The translations under genes and the position numbers were made by a program. A stretch of DNA of 47,778 nucleotides from Pelargonium nanum (taxonomy: Eukaryota > Streptophyta > Magnoliopsida > Geraniales > Geraniaceae): NCBI GenBank assembly GCA_036897485.1, contig JAYMTF010000166.1, forward strand, positions 1 to 47,778, written 5' to 3'. Positions 10,713-23,142 of the stretch are shown here, in pieces. Position 1 is the stretch's first letter, and each line of letters starts with the position of its first letter. The notes under the pieces were generated by a model. That model was given only the letters and a program-made list of their open reading frames with translations. It did not search any database and had not been told where the DNA came from.

Positions 10713-11879
10713 AATGAACTCAAATTGTAGATGGATTGGTGTTTTCTTTGGGCTTTGTTGTTATTACGAGGTCTTAGACTAGTCTTACAGCTTAATGTTA
10801 GTTAGGATGTCTTTTGACTTTTGTTGCTCTCTAGTCTCTACCACTACTTTTTGACTGTTAGCTTTTAAATTTCAATGGGCGTCTACTTCTAGTCAGATAA
10901 TGGGCCTTATTTCATGGGCTCAGACACCAGGTGATTCAGTTGTGGGTGAAATGGGCCGAACCAAACTAATATGCGCCTTTTTATTTACAAAATTTTGAGG
11001 AGAAACAGTAAACTGATTTTCTGTTTTGTTTCCCTTTTATATTCATGGTAAGTTGATTTTAATTCTAATTCCATATGCAATTGAAGTTAACATCATTTTG
11101 AGAGTAATTTTTTAATATAAAAGTATACCATTGTATACAAATCAATAGCATAACTGCATAAAAAAACATCATTTATTTTATCTCTAAACACAAGCCTTAC
11201 CTTCATTTTTCTATGGAAACGTCATCTTTTTCCTTAACTCAAAGTTGAGAGTAATTTTGAATACATATTAAGATTTTATTTCTTCTAAGATTTCCATTTT
11301 TTATATGACATACAAAGTATGTAATTCTAACCAATTAAACTGTATCATATAACAATTAGGAGAGTAGATCTATAAATATAATATGTATATAAATAAATGA
11401 AAAGAGAGTAAAAAGTGATATAGATAATGTACCAAATTATTTAGCTGAAGCAGTGAGTGATTTTTGGTGAATATCATTTTGTGATCCATTCCATGCATGC
11501 AATTAACCTTTAACGTTGTACGTGTGTATGGCCACCACGAAGACGGAGCTAGTGTTATATATCAATCTCCGACTCCGACCGCCAGTATCTCTGACTTATT
11601 TTAATAAATTTATATCAAATAATTCAAGTAAAAATAACATCCTATAATCCTATTCTTTGATCTGCTTTGTATATATGATCTCTATTATATATGGTTTTAA
11701 ATCGTCCAAGAAATGGGTATCTCTTCAAAATCTTGGATCAGCAATTCTTTAAGAAAAAAAAAAACATATTATCCGATGGAAGGAGCATGCGGGAAAGCAA
11801 ATTCAGTATATAATTAATAAACAGAGAGCATACGTACGTAGAACTAGTAATAAGAAAGCTTACTATTACACCAACGGAA

Positions 11880-11965
11880 AAGCGTGCATGCTAGCTTGAG
11901 GTCGAGCGTAATCACTTCGATTCTGCACTCCGGCGGCCGGAGGGATCTGACGGGTAAGTCGATCG
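11880..11965 (+). other. GC-rich exon-like patch with a consensus donor
   Basis: An unusually GC-rich stretch within AT-rich DNA. It contains a near-palindrome, CTCCGGC-G-GCCGGAG (11928-11942), followed by CGG|GTAAGTCG, a consensus 5' splice site. It has no long ORF on either strand. It could be the first exon of a non-coding transcript or a decayed gene, and I cannot choose between them. Confidence 0.2.
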
Positions 11966-14900
11966 GATTTTGAGAGAAATTTTGAGGATAATATAATTTG
12001 ATAGTGAACTTCAATAATTCAGCAGCTACCGTGTCTATGATTATTGATGGTGAAAATAATCGGACAAGCCTCCATGGTAGGGACGACCTCCACTAGGTTG
12101 GCTCGTGGCTTTCAGGGGTATTTTCGTCATTATCACTTCAATTTCAATGCAGCCCCATCAAAAAATCTTTCTTTATTTATATGCCCGTATCACACTGCTT
12201 AAATCAACACCATGCATGCATTTGTATGCTTTAAAGTAGATCTTTATTTAAAAAATAAAATTGCAATTTTTTTTAATGGTTTTGTCTTAACCATTTTTGT
12301 TATTGCATTATATACTGTAAACTTAAGGTTTGGATAACCTTAAATAAATAAAGTAGATTTAAAATTACATAATTGGAGTGAAGGAATGTTACTATTATTA
12401 ATTATTGCAAAGGTGGAATATGAAAGAGTAGTATATACTATAGTGCATATATATTCTTTATTGATGTGAGTTCCACTTGTCTACATGCGTACAAAACATC
12501 CATTGTTGGTAGGATATGATTAAACGACAACGACCTTTTTTTCTCACTAACTCTACTATCTCCAATTCCAAATGATATCAAGTATTTTGGAGTTCTCTTA
12601 CATATTTTTACACTAATTTACAATGATGTTTAAATTATTTTTAGATTAGCAAAGTTTAAGAATTACTAATCCAATTGACACCAAACGAATCTTCAGTGGT
12701 ATATGCTGAGTATTGACCGTCGAATTCACAACTTAAATTTCGATTTAATCTACCATCTTATTTGTAGAATAAATTTTAAATAACAAAATGACTCAAAACG
12801 CGTAATTACTGGATACGGGATGTGGTCCTCTCTTGTAGTGGCAAGTGGCAAGTGGCACGTTGATGCCATTGACACTACAGAGCTACAAATAACTCCACAG
12901 AAAATAACAACTCACTAGCTACACTTCAAATAATTTACTCAGATATTTTATATTTTTTTCACTAAATGTTAGGGCACTGTATTGTTATTGTTTTATAATA
13001 AGAATTGATTATTTTATAATCAAATCACGTGATAGAAAGTGCGACATTATTAAGGTCGAGTCGATAACATAACATATTCAAAACTTGCAAATATAGATTA
13101 GACTTTGGTATCATCTTATCCGGTGAATAATAAGTAAACGACAAGTCGATAGACCCCAAAATTCAAGAGACCAATTACAGAGCGAAGTGCTTTGATTTTT
13201 AGCAGAAAAAGATGTGACAATACGACTAACAACAGTGGTAACAACTAGCAAAGCAAGTGGAGGATGGGACCAAATGTCTAGTAAATAATAGTATTATAAA
13301 GAATGTGGTGGGCCCAAAACGGAAAGGCTAGTGCGCGACTAGACAGAGCCCAATGGGCCCGAAGGTACTGTAATAGCCCGCCAGCTTTTACTGGGCCCAC
13401 AAATCAACTGAAAATCTGGAAGTATATCCAATACACAAGGATCCAAGATAGCACGAATTGCAAGACTTTTGAGAAACGTGTGGTTGAAGGTAGTGGCAGT
13501 GGAAGTGGCGGTCGCGGTCGCGGTGGCTTCTCTCAGTACGTAGTTTACAATTTTTACCATTTATTTCTCTCACAAATCTTTTCTACGTACATATCTCCAA
13601 CTCTGTGTCCCTTAACTAAACGGACCTTAATTCGACAGGGTATGAATTTAAGTGAATTTGGATTCTATATAATTTAGTCTAATACTTATCTTTCAACACG
13701 AACACGAATTGACACCTCTTGTCGGACCTATAAATGTTTTCTTTTCATTAGTCTAAAAAGTATGAAATGAGGATAAGATAACAATTACAATAGGTAGCAA
13801 TTATCTTTGGATGATGATTTAGGACCGGTAATTGTTTGAAATAACTCGTTTTCACCAACAACTATCGAGTTAAATAGTTTAAGACGTTTGATACAATTAA
13901 AATCTTAAACTCGAGGTCTCATCTTTACTTATTTGACTTCAATCATACATCTTCACTTTGGTCAATTTATATGCAAATTATGAATATAATTTGTAACCAC
14001 TCAACTGAAGTTCCTTGCTCTATTAGCTATAAATGCCTTTTGACATGCAGCTGGAATGGATCATGTTAATCAAAAGTCTATTACTTCCCAGATAGGAACT
14101 CATTATACAATATTCCAAAAATAAAAGTCCGATATATGTTTATCATATTTGAAAGAAGGAAAGAAAATCCATTACAAAAAAAACTGGTATATATGATGAG
14201 AGTGATAATTAGAAGTTGAGAGAATAATTCATTATCATGTCATTTCTTAGATTTTATAATAGCATTAAAATATATAGCTATATTTCAAATATAAATATAA
14301 TATTTTTAAAAAACAATGTAAAATTATTGTTTGAAATATCATGTTTTTTTTTGTCATAGATGAATTGAAATATCATGTTTTGAATACAATTAGATTTGTG
14401 TTAAAATTAAATTAAAAAATATTTACTGTGCAAACATGAGTTCATTGGCAGATGATCCACCCGTTTATGGAAATAGACAACACAATCCACTCATTGCGGG
14501 TTCCTTGGAGTCGGTTGGATTGAGTTGGGTTGAGCTAAACCGTGAAGTATGTGCCTCTAATTACAAGACACGTGAATATTGAATCCGGCTCCAGCTCTCA
14601 ATAATCAATACCCTAACTCTATCACAAAACTTAATATCACAGCTCCAACTCACAAGACTTGGACTAAGATCCCAAAAACTCAAATGTCAAAAGATCTCAA
14701 CACCTTACCAACTCCGACACAAGAACAATAAAAAGAAATTAATTGGTCTGTCGTATCAAATTTACTTATCATTAAAATACTTGCTTTTGAAGTAAAATTA
14801 TAAATTATACGTAACATTTCTTTAAATACTGGAATAACTAGCTAGGCATGAGGGCCCATGAACTCCTATATATTAATTTTGTAATTTCACAACAAAATTA

Positions 14901-14985
14901 TCAAATTCCATGTTACATGACAAAAAGTAACAAATAACTATATAAATCTATTGATTGAAAATACATACATCAATGTGAGTACACA

Positions 14986-15025
14986 TTGTACAAGTTGAAA
15001 TGAAAGAACTTTCAACTTTGTACAA
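14986..15025. repeat. 15-bp inverted repeat (hairpin)
   Basis: TTGTACAAGTTGAAA (14986-15000) pairs with TTTCAACTTTGTACAA (15010-15025) with one bulged base and a 9-nt loop. It is isolated in intergenic DNA. The arms are too short for a typical plant microRNA precursor. Confidence 0.75.
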
Positions 15026-15313
15026 TTTACTCTTTAGATGGCCAATACATATACAGAAAATGACACGACAACTATGGCACTAGATGGTTGTCTACACATT
15101 ATTCCATCAATTATTGTCATTTTAATATCTTCTTATGGAAATACGGCTTCACTTGGTAACAAAGGACATATCATTGCTTGTTTTAACTTTTAAGTTATAA
15201 GTTCATAATTTTTTCTCCATTATATTAGTTGCTTTTTTTCCCCCTTATTATCCTTTGTATAGCCATAAAACTATAAGAAAATGAAGCAATTTGGCGCATG
15301 CAAACATGTAATC

Positions 15314-15444
15314 CACGTGCCAGATTGTGATAGGTGAAAAAAAATAGAATTCATATTTTGAGCAGCTTGAGTTTTCAGCCGGTTGAAACAGTGAATACCT
15401 TATTGAATTAGATGAAATCAACGGTAAGAATTCATTTTCACGTG
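15314..15444 (+). promoter_or_regulatory. Two G-boxes upstream of catalase B
   Basis: CACGTG occurs at 15314-15319 (in CCACGTGCC) and at 15439-15444, about 300-430 bp before the TATA box. ACGTGG follows at about 15708. G-boxes bind bHLH/bZIP factors in light, clock and ABA control, and plant catalases are known to be clock- and light-regulated. That these sites act here is inference. Confidence 0.5.
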
Positions 15445-15739
15445 TATATGCATTTGATATGCACCAGACAGTACATATATGAATCGTTTCTCATAGAAAA
15501 ACAAAAAATATTAAGTGAAGTGACCCAAAAATCTTGAAAAAAGAAAATCATAGTAGCTTGATCAACGAAGACATATAATAAGATTATTTTTCTTACAAAT
15601 TATTGTTAATAATCATATTTTAATCAGACCGCCTTATCTTTGAAATTTATATCCAAATTGAGATCTATTATTTGGATATTTTGTCGAATTAAAAGCACCG
15701 ATTTTCGTACGTGGAGGACACGCGCCTCCTCAACTCTGA

Positions 15740-15748
15740 GTATATAAG
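15740..15748 (+). promoter_or_regulatory. TATA box of catalase B
   Basis: GTATATAAG, a strong plant TATA box. It is followed about 25-30 nt later by a likely start near 15772 in the C/A-rich sequence before the leader donor. Confidence 0.75.
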
Positions 15749-15811
15749 TTAAGGCTTGAGCAGTACTGCTACAACACACCATTTCAGACTAGATCTGAAG
15801 CTCCACAACCA

Positions 15812-15919
15812 GTGAGTACTGAACCACTGATCCTCTGTTCTTATCCATTTACTCTCTTCCTTAAACTTCTCAATTTTTCCAGAAAATTAATGAATATTTA
15901 TTCATATGATCTGTTTCAG
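15812..15919 (+). other. Leader (5'UTR) intron of catalase B
   Basis: The donor CCA|GTGAGT (15812) and acceptor TCTGTTTCAG (15919) bound a 108-bp intron in the leader, 34 nt before the ATG. No upstream ATG remains in the spliced leader. Confidence 0.65.
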
Positions 15920-15953
15920 GTGATCTAAATCTGTAAAAGTTCCGATCACCGCC

Positions 15954-18411
15954 ATGGATCCGTGCAAGGTACACCATATGCATTTGTTTGAATTTTATTT
16001 TTATTTTTAGCTCATCAGTTTGGTTCTTCACGGAGAAGAAGGAGAAAAAAAGAAAATGATTTATTTAAATAATATTATTATTAAAAATAATTGTCTTTCG
16101 GCTACTATTTTTTGGCGGGAGGGATCATGGGTCGGATCCTGTTTTAACCCGATTGAAACATCCGGATCTCAAGAAATTATCATTTATTCATTTAGACATT
16201 TACCAGTAAAGATTTGCCCCGACTCGAACATACCCGATCAAATTATGTCCATGGATCATTAAAAACAGAAAAAGTGGATCGAAGCTCTTAACGGCTCACC
16301 GCCCCGGCGGTGGCCGGAGCTCCGACATGTCGTTTAATTGATACATGATTGTGATGCGTGCAGTACCGGCCTTCAAGTGCTTATGATACTCCATACTTGA
16401 CCACCAACTCTGGTCTTCCTGTTTGGAACAACACCTCAGCACTGACCGTCGGAAGCAGAGGTAAAATCGTTAAGAACTAAATTAAGACGAAACATGAAAG
16501 TTCAGGATTTGAGTGTGTTACCATTTTGTTATGATATAGACTTTGATCCTTCACAGTGAACAAGTAGTGGTCATTTTTGTACACAGGTCCGATTCTCCTG
16601 GAGGATTATCATCTTGTGGATAAGCTTGCCAATTTCACCAGGGAGAGGATCCCGGAGAGGATTGTCCATGCTAGAGGAGCCAGTGCTAAGGGTTTCTTTG
16701 AGGTCACTCATGACATTACTCACCTTACCTGCGCCGACTTCCTCAGAGCCCCCGGAGTTCAGACACCGGTCATTGTCCGGTTCTCCACCGTTATCCACGA
16801 GCGTGGCAGCCCCGAAACCAAGAGGGATCCTCGAGGTTTCGCAACTAAGTTCTACACCAGAGAGGTGAGCAGATTTCTGCGTTTGGTTTGTTGGCGTTTC
16901 AGGTAGCTTTTTCTGGTAACTTAGCTCAGTATCCTGATTGATAATGTTAATGTATGTAGGGAAATTTTGATTTGGTGGGAAACAACTTCCCAATTTTCTT
17001 CATGCGTGATGCTATGCAATTTCCTGATGTGGTCCATGCCTTCAAGCCCAACCCCAAGTCCAACATCCAGGAGAATTGGAGGTTCCTTGACTATTGCTCC
17101 CACCTCCCCGAAAGCTTGAACACATTCATGTTCTTTTACGACGATCTTGGCATTCCAACAGATTACAGGCACATGGACGGATCCAGTGTCAACACCCTCA
17201 CTCTCATCAACAAGGCCGGGAAGGTGCACTATGTCAAGTTTTCCTGGAAAACCACTCTAGGAGTCAAGTGCTTGTCCGACGAGGAAGCGATCAGGGTCGG
17301 AGGTACTAACCACAGTCACGCAACTCAAGATCTCTACGACTCAATCGCAGCCGGGAACTTCCCGGAGTGGAAGCTTTACATTCAAACAATTGATCCTGAG
17401 CAAGAAATGAGATTGGACTTTGATCCACTTGATGGAACCAAGGTCTGGCCGGAGGATATCATCCCCTTGCAGCCTGTGGGACGCATGGTCTTGAACAAGA
17501 ACATTGATAACTTCTTCCAGGAAAACGAGATGCTCGCTTTCAATCCGGCTTATGTTGTTCCCGGGATCTATTATTCGGACGATAAGGTGCTTCAGGGTCG
17601 GATCTTTGCTTACAGTGACACTCATAGGTACCGTCTTGGACCAAATTATATGCAGCTACCGGTTAATGCTCCCAAGTGTGCGCATAAAAACAATCACTAT
17701 GATGGTTCAATGAATATGGTGCACAGGGATGAGGAGGTACTTGTTTTTTTAACTATGATTCTGTTTTCTTGGATCCATTTAGATTTAGCTAGTTGCTAAC
17801 CAGATTTTGTGATGTTGTTTGTTTTGTAGATTAACTACTATCCCTCTAAATTTGATACAATCCGTCCTGCTGAGAAATTCCCCATTCCTCAGAACATTAT
17901 CTCGGGAAGGCGCGATAGGGTCAGTGTGTGATCATTATGTTGAATGGATGGTTTGGAGATGAAAATATGAAACATTCTGATGAATTTTGTTTGTTGATGC
18001 AGCTGGTGATTGAGAAGGAGAACAACTTCAAGCAGCCCGGAGTTATGTACCGGTCCTGGGCACCCGACAGGTTACTCATTATTCTTGTTGTGTGGATAGA
18101 TGATATAATACCAAGTTACCAACTTCTGGTGCTTAATTTCGCTGTTTGATTGTTATCAGGCAAGACCGATTTATCAAGCGATTCGTCGAAGCTTTGTCTG
18201 ATCCCCGTTTAACCCATGAGATCCGAGCCATCTGGATCTCATACTTGTCCCAGGTGAGACTCTGTCTTGAAATTGTGATTTCGAGGGATCAAGTGAAATC
18301 AACCACTTGCGATTACGAGTATCTGATTCAATGTTTTATATTTTGGTGCAGGCTGATAGATCGTTGGGTCAGAAGGTGGCATCACGGCTCAATGTGAGGC
18401 CCAACTATTGA
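15954..18411 (+). CDS. CAT: Catalase B, 492 aa, diverged tandem paralog
   Basis: Haem catalase with eight coding exons: 15954-15968, 16364-16460, 16587-16864, 16960-17736, 17830-17919, 18003-18070, 18160-18253, 18352-18411. Their lengths (15, 97, 278, 777, 90, 68, 94, 60) equal those of catalase A. The active site is intact: His65 ([13 protein letters not shown]), Asn138 (VGNNFP), Tyr348 (RIFAYSDTH). It departs from the usual plant sequence at many places: MDPCK for MDPYK, TTLGVK for PTCGVK, FSW for [13 protein letters not shown] for [15 protein letters not shown] for SYWSQ, and QKV for QKL in the C-terminal peroxisomal signal region (end [14 protein letters not shown]). The words NYYPSKFDT and APDRQDRF recall Arabidopsis CAT3 (from memory). 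The open frame and intact splice sites argue for a working gene, not a pseudogene. Targeting and activity could differ from CAT-A. Confidence 0.95.
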
Positions 18412-18620
18412 AGAAACAAGTTGGGTGCAAATTTCGGAGTCTCTGGAAAGAGAATAGACTGCGTATATATTGGGAAAAAATAAGTGATTTCTACAATTCG
18501 ATACTTTCGAAACATAAACCCAATGTTAGTGTGGGATCTCTCCGTTTCCTTGTAATGTTTACTAAACGAGCTCGAGTGAATGTTGTCTTGTAACTATAAT
18601 GTCCAAGTATAATTTGGATT
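18412..18620 (+). other. 3' untranslated region of catalase B (approximate)
   Basis: Sequence after the TGA, with TTTGTAATGTTT and TTGTAACTATAATG elements. The cleavage site is not determined. Confidence 0.4.
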
Positions 18621-18762
18621 TTTTAATGTTATTTCCTTTCACTTCTGATTCATGCCTTCATGGAGTTCATGCTATATATTTGGGTCTTATGGTAATAACT
18701 GACACATGGATAATTGAGGGTACATATTTTCAACACAGAGTGTAGAGCCGTACCATTAAGGC

Positions 18763-18828
18763 CCAACACGTGATAAACTCAATAAGACTAAAGATAATGT
18801 CCAACACGTAATAAACTCAATAAGACTA
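18763..18828 (+). repeat. 38-bp period short tandem duplication
   Basis: CCAACACGTGATAAACTC at 18763 recurs at 18801 as CCAACACGTAATAAACTC, and both continue AATAAGACTA. The first copy contains a CACGTG G-box that the second has lost by one change. Confidence 0.85.
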
Positions 18829-19099
18829 TAGATCACCGCAAATCACTACTACTACAGAAAGTCTTGTTTTGTAGGTTCGAGTGTAAAGGAAAGAAAAAGT
18901 TCTTGAAGTACTCAAGAAATGAGTCTTGAAGTAACAACTAGTTATAAAATTTTTAAGGGTTGTCCTATATGAAAAACGGAAGTCACCAATGCAACCGAGA
19001 CCGATTGTGCAAATAAGAAACAATATACTAGGACAGACAAGTTTAAAAATGACAAATATATAGAAAATAGACTAACATTACAATTCAAGAGAAAACTAA

Positions 19100-19690
19100 A
19101 ACTCAAATACTTAATAACCATTTTTCATTGACCATTTACTGAAAATCATTCAAGGAAAGATTCAAGTACAAACAAAAGAATATAAAAATAATTTGAAAGA
19201 TTTATACCTCTTTCATGGAAACCAATACTATCTACACTACTCTTAAGAAAATTGTGAAGTACTGAAATGAAAGCAAAACTAAAGAAAAAGAAGGAAACAA
19301 GTTCAGTTTGTTTGATCATTTGGACCCAAAACAAGTTTGGTCTTGAGTTGAGCCCAATAAAAATCACATTTTGATTCTTGCTTCTCCCGATCAATAAAAA
19401 TCCTCAATCAATTGGCCCAAAATCTCTCCCATTCTCATAAATATTGTCATATTTGGGCACATCGCAACCAAATACTCTATATAGAGTTTTTCGTATTATT
19501 CACTCTTATTTTGTGCTTGAGGCGGTCTCTCAGACACAAATCCAAAATTTTTATTTAACTTTGGGATACCTTGTGCCCACAACAAGGGTTTGACCCAAAA
19601 TCTAAAACACCTATAATACATTTGAACTTAAAGCAAATACCAGTATAAATTTACATTCCACCCCCCCTAAGATTCTTCTTCTTCTCCTCA
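19100..19690 (-). mobile_element. Possible Copia-type LTR remnant with polypurine tract
   Basis: On the minus strand a purine-rich run ending CTTAGGGGGGG (19661-19670) is followed at once by TGGAATGTAAATTTATACTG. This resembles a polypurine tract abutting the TG start of a 3' LTR. Further in is a TATA-like CTCTATATAGAG (about 19478). I could not find the CA end, a target-site duplication or any gag/pol coding, so the left limit is a guess. Confidence 0.3.
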
Positions 19691-22600
19691 AAAGAACAAG
19701 ATGCAATGAAACTAATTGGCGCTATTACAATAATATAATTTGAAACGAGTTGTACATTTCTTAATTTGTTCACTAATTCTTATAAGACGAAATGACATTA
19801 AATTGTCATGTGATGCCACATAAGTAATTAAGTATGAACAGAAGAACCTAACTGAAGTAACCACACTGATAATAAAATCGTAAATGAATTTGATCTAATT
19901 ATTTAAAATTAAAAGTTCATACATACATACGTGGATTTTTATCCTAGTTCAAGGTAGACCAATATGTTGGATCTAGTCCCACAAGCTTGTGAGTCTTGCT
20001 CTTGGCTATTCTCTGGCATTCTTTTTACTCAAAAACAATTCAAGAAATATAATATTTCGGGATCGAATCTCCATGTTAACCCTAACTTATTAAGGGAATC
20101 TTCCTTTTAAATTTTTAATTAAGATCCTCAACTATGCTATACGCTAATGCATTATTATAAATTTAACACACAACCCAATGTTATATTGGTATTATCATAT
20201 TATTAATCAACAATTATTGACAGTAATTACCAGTTCAGGCCAGTTTATGAGATGTGATATTTGGTTAAAAACTATATAATCTTAAGATTAATTGGCCATA
20301 CAATAGAGATCTGCTGCGCGTTAGGAGGCAGCAACGTGTTGGCCAAATTGATGATATAATGTAATGCATCATCATAGAGCTTCAACAACTGAGACATGAC
20401 TTGGATTCCAATATTCCACTGATACTTCTGGTTTTCTTAAATATTTTTTTAAACTTGTTTAATGATTTTGAGATCAAATCTTCTTTTCTTCGAATCTGAA
20501 TTTAAAAGTTTTGATGACATGTTCTATGCCAAGTCTAAACACAACATTGTGATTGATGTGGAATAATTATGAAAAACCATTTTTGAAATTATGAATTTAA
20601 CAACTTTGTTATTCTCTCGGTGTGAACGCTAATTCTTCTCTTAACTATGAGGTATTCGTCTTAGTGTCAGCCTGCATTAGCATGAGATTATCATGTTTAA
20701 GTCATATCACTTTAGTGTAATCCATGTTCAATCTGAGAACGACAGCAAGGACAACAAAGTTTACCCAACCAAATTTTAATGCAATTGTGCGTATGATTTG
20801 ATGTTCGAACTCGAAACTACAGAATAATCTAAAACATATCTTCTGATCGATCATAATTAAACACTCGTTTTAAAATAAAGAAAATGGTGAATTAAAAGAC
20901 TTAAAAAAGAAATAAAATGGATTGTTTGTTTTTGCTCCCTAACTTTCAAACCGCATCAAAGTGTGATTAAAATAAAATGAAGCTACCAACTTGACAAATT
21001 ATAAAAATTAAAGAATTAATGAACTAGCTGGCTACCTTAAAAATAATGATTAATTATAGTTAATTAGTAATTACTAAAATAGAATGATTCTAACCTACCA
21101 TTCTTATAAAATCGTTTACGATGCGCCCGAGATAGATAAGGCAATTTTTAGATATTTTATTTTCTACTCAGAGTTTGAGTAAGATTAAAACACCGTCAAA
21201 ACTCGTTATACTATTTACAGTAATTACATGTATTACTGTTTTAAAAAATTATATGTATTAACTCATAGCTAATGAGAAGAGTGATAATCATCAACTTTGT
21301 AAAAAATTACTCTTTCAAATCCTAATAACATCTAAACAAATTATAGAATTGTGTAACAGTCAAATACTACACATGTTAAATATTCAAGTGTCCTATTTTC
21401 TTTTATCAGCAAGCGGTTTTATAAATTGTTTCTAGTTTGCTTAGTTGATAGTACGTACTCATTTCATCATGACAAAGATGTTTACTTGGACTATCGAGGT
21501 GAAATAAGATGCATATATAATGACTTTTACTTAACAATGTTCTCTCATATTTATGGTGTGCAAGTCTTATACCTGAAGAGTCCAAGAACTCACTCAGCTA
21601 AGAGGTCCAAGTGCTTAAGCCTAAACTACAAGACTCCTATATATAGTTGGTTTCATACATCTCGTATTCTTTTGACAAGGGTCAAAGAGACGCGTCAATC
21701 ACTATCTTTTGATTTGCTACAATATTTGTTCCATGAGAAGGAAAAACCATAAAAACACTAACATCGTTATACTTATAACTTTATGTAGAAATATTCTAAA
21801 AGATACTGAACAAATTAAGAGGAAGCAAGACGATCATATAGTTGTACAATAAAAGAGAGACGAGGAAGTAATATTTATTGTTATTGGTGGAGATGTTATA
21901 TATTTGATAGATAGGAATGTTAGAATTAACAGCAATGGATTTATTTTAATTGAGTTTGATTAGTGGACCTTAAGTTAAGGACACAAGAGGGAGTAGGTTC
22001 ATCAGAAAAGTTGTTAAATTTAATCAATGTAAAATGAGACAGCTTAACTCCCACTCGCTGCCTAGGCCTCAAAAGGAGCGTTGCTAACCAAATTTGTACT
22101 CCTCCCTACTGTTTAAAACTAATTTCTAGGCTAATAAATAAGAAAAGTTAAAAATCCATTATGTTTCTCTTAAATTTTGTTGTTTTTATTTTTGAAGAAA
22201 ATTAAGTATACGTTGATTAACAACATTAGTATCAATAGAGTACATTTGAATTTGTTGCGCAACATGAACATGAGTTACAATTACAAATACAAAATAAAAA
22301 AAATTATATTAAAAAGTTAAAGCTTATCAAATCAAAATTCGACTGAAAACTTTAAATTTAATGTTATTATACTTTATTTTGGGTCTAGTAAATTATCAAC
22401 ACATGCATGAAAATCAGGTCAAGTAAAAGTAAATCAATGTTGATCATAATAATTCTTAACGTGTCTATCAACAATTTTTTGTTTACTTATATCAACATAA
22501 ACAAAAATCGACCCAAGTTTCTTGTCAGAGCTCTTTTTGAGCGATAGGTGGTCCCCACCTCATGCAAAAAATCACTACTTTAAGGATCCTTACAGTATAT

Positions 22601-23142
22601 TTTAAATCACATTTTTTATCAAACATATTTCCTACTTATTTATGTATTATTTTCTCAAGCTAAAACACTCAATTTGTCCTCCTGAAATGAGAAAAAAATA
22701 CTCCCAATCAATAAATCACGACCAATAAGGTGATGTCACCTCATCAATTAACATTCATATCCGTCCCAATAAATTTGTGGGCGTAGAGCGTCCGCCCGAA
22801 TCTGTTTAGCTTGTAACTTGGCCGAGAATCTCAGATAATAAATCGTGGCCGAGATTCCGTGCACTCCCTTGAAATTGAGTTCTTTACCTTTCCCAAACAA
22901 GTATCAAAATGTGACAAGAACTAGTGGATGACCTATGGCTTAGCGAGTACGGTCCGTTCCACTCCGGTTTCATAGCAAGGTAGGGTTAGGGTAGGCATCA
23001 AAACAGGCGCAAGTGGGTGTGTGTCTTGCACGCACCACACCCAGCGCCATCTTTTTTTACCAAATTCATCTCTTTTCTATATGATTATGATATGCACATC
23101 TATATCACAACACAAGCTCTCTCTCTGTAAAAAGAAAGTAAA

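Larger units (their letters stand above)
10116..15300. other. Intergenic region between the two catalase genes
   Basis: About 5 kb without a recognisable gene. It holds a 241-bp tandem duplication (10235-10712), a small GC-rich exon-like patch (11880-11960), a Gly/Arg-codon-like GC-rich patch (about 13488-13530), a 15-bp hairpin (14986-15025) and otherwise AT-rich sequence. The longest ORFs are compositional and match no family I know. Confidence 0.6.
18621..23140. other. Intergenic region between catalase B and the NLP gene
   Basis: About 4.5 kb of AT-rich sequence without a recognisable gene. It contains a 38-bp tandem duplication (18763-18828), a possible LTR/polypurine-tract remnant (about 19100-19690) and long plain AT-rich stretches. 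ORFs of 60-110 codons occur but show no family resemblance. The last 400 bp before 23140 are promoter-like, with CT-rich runs and no coding signal. Confidence 0.6.

Noticed and set aside
13303-13677. 124-codon ORF on the plus strand between the catalases
   Set aside because: No family resemblance, mixed composition, and no splice or promoter context; the Gly/Arg run is a local GC-rich repeat.
14986-15025. Hairpin considered as a microRNA precursor
   Set aside because: Arms are only about 15 bp with a 9-nt loop, shorter than a 21-nt miRNA duplex needs.
15954-18411. Catalase B considered as a pseudogene because of its divergence
   Set aside because: All eight exons keep length, frame, splice sites and catalytic residues, with a good TATA box and leader intron.
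21426-21752. 108-codon ORF upstream of the NLP gene
   Set aside because: Chance open frame in AT-rich DNA; no ATG context, domain or composition suggesting a protein.
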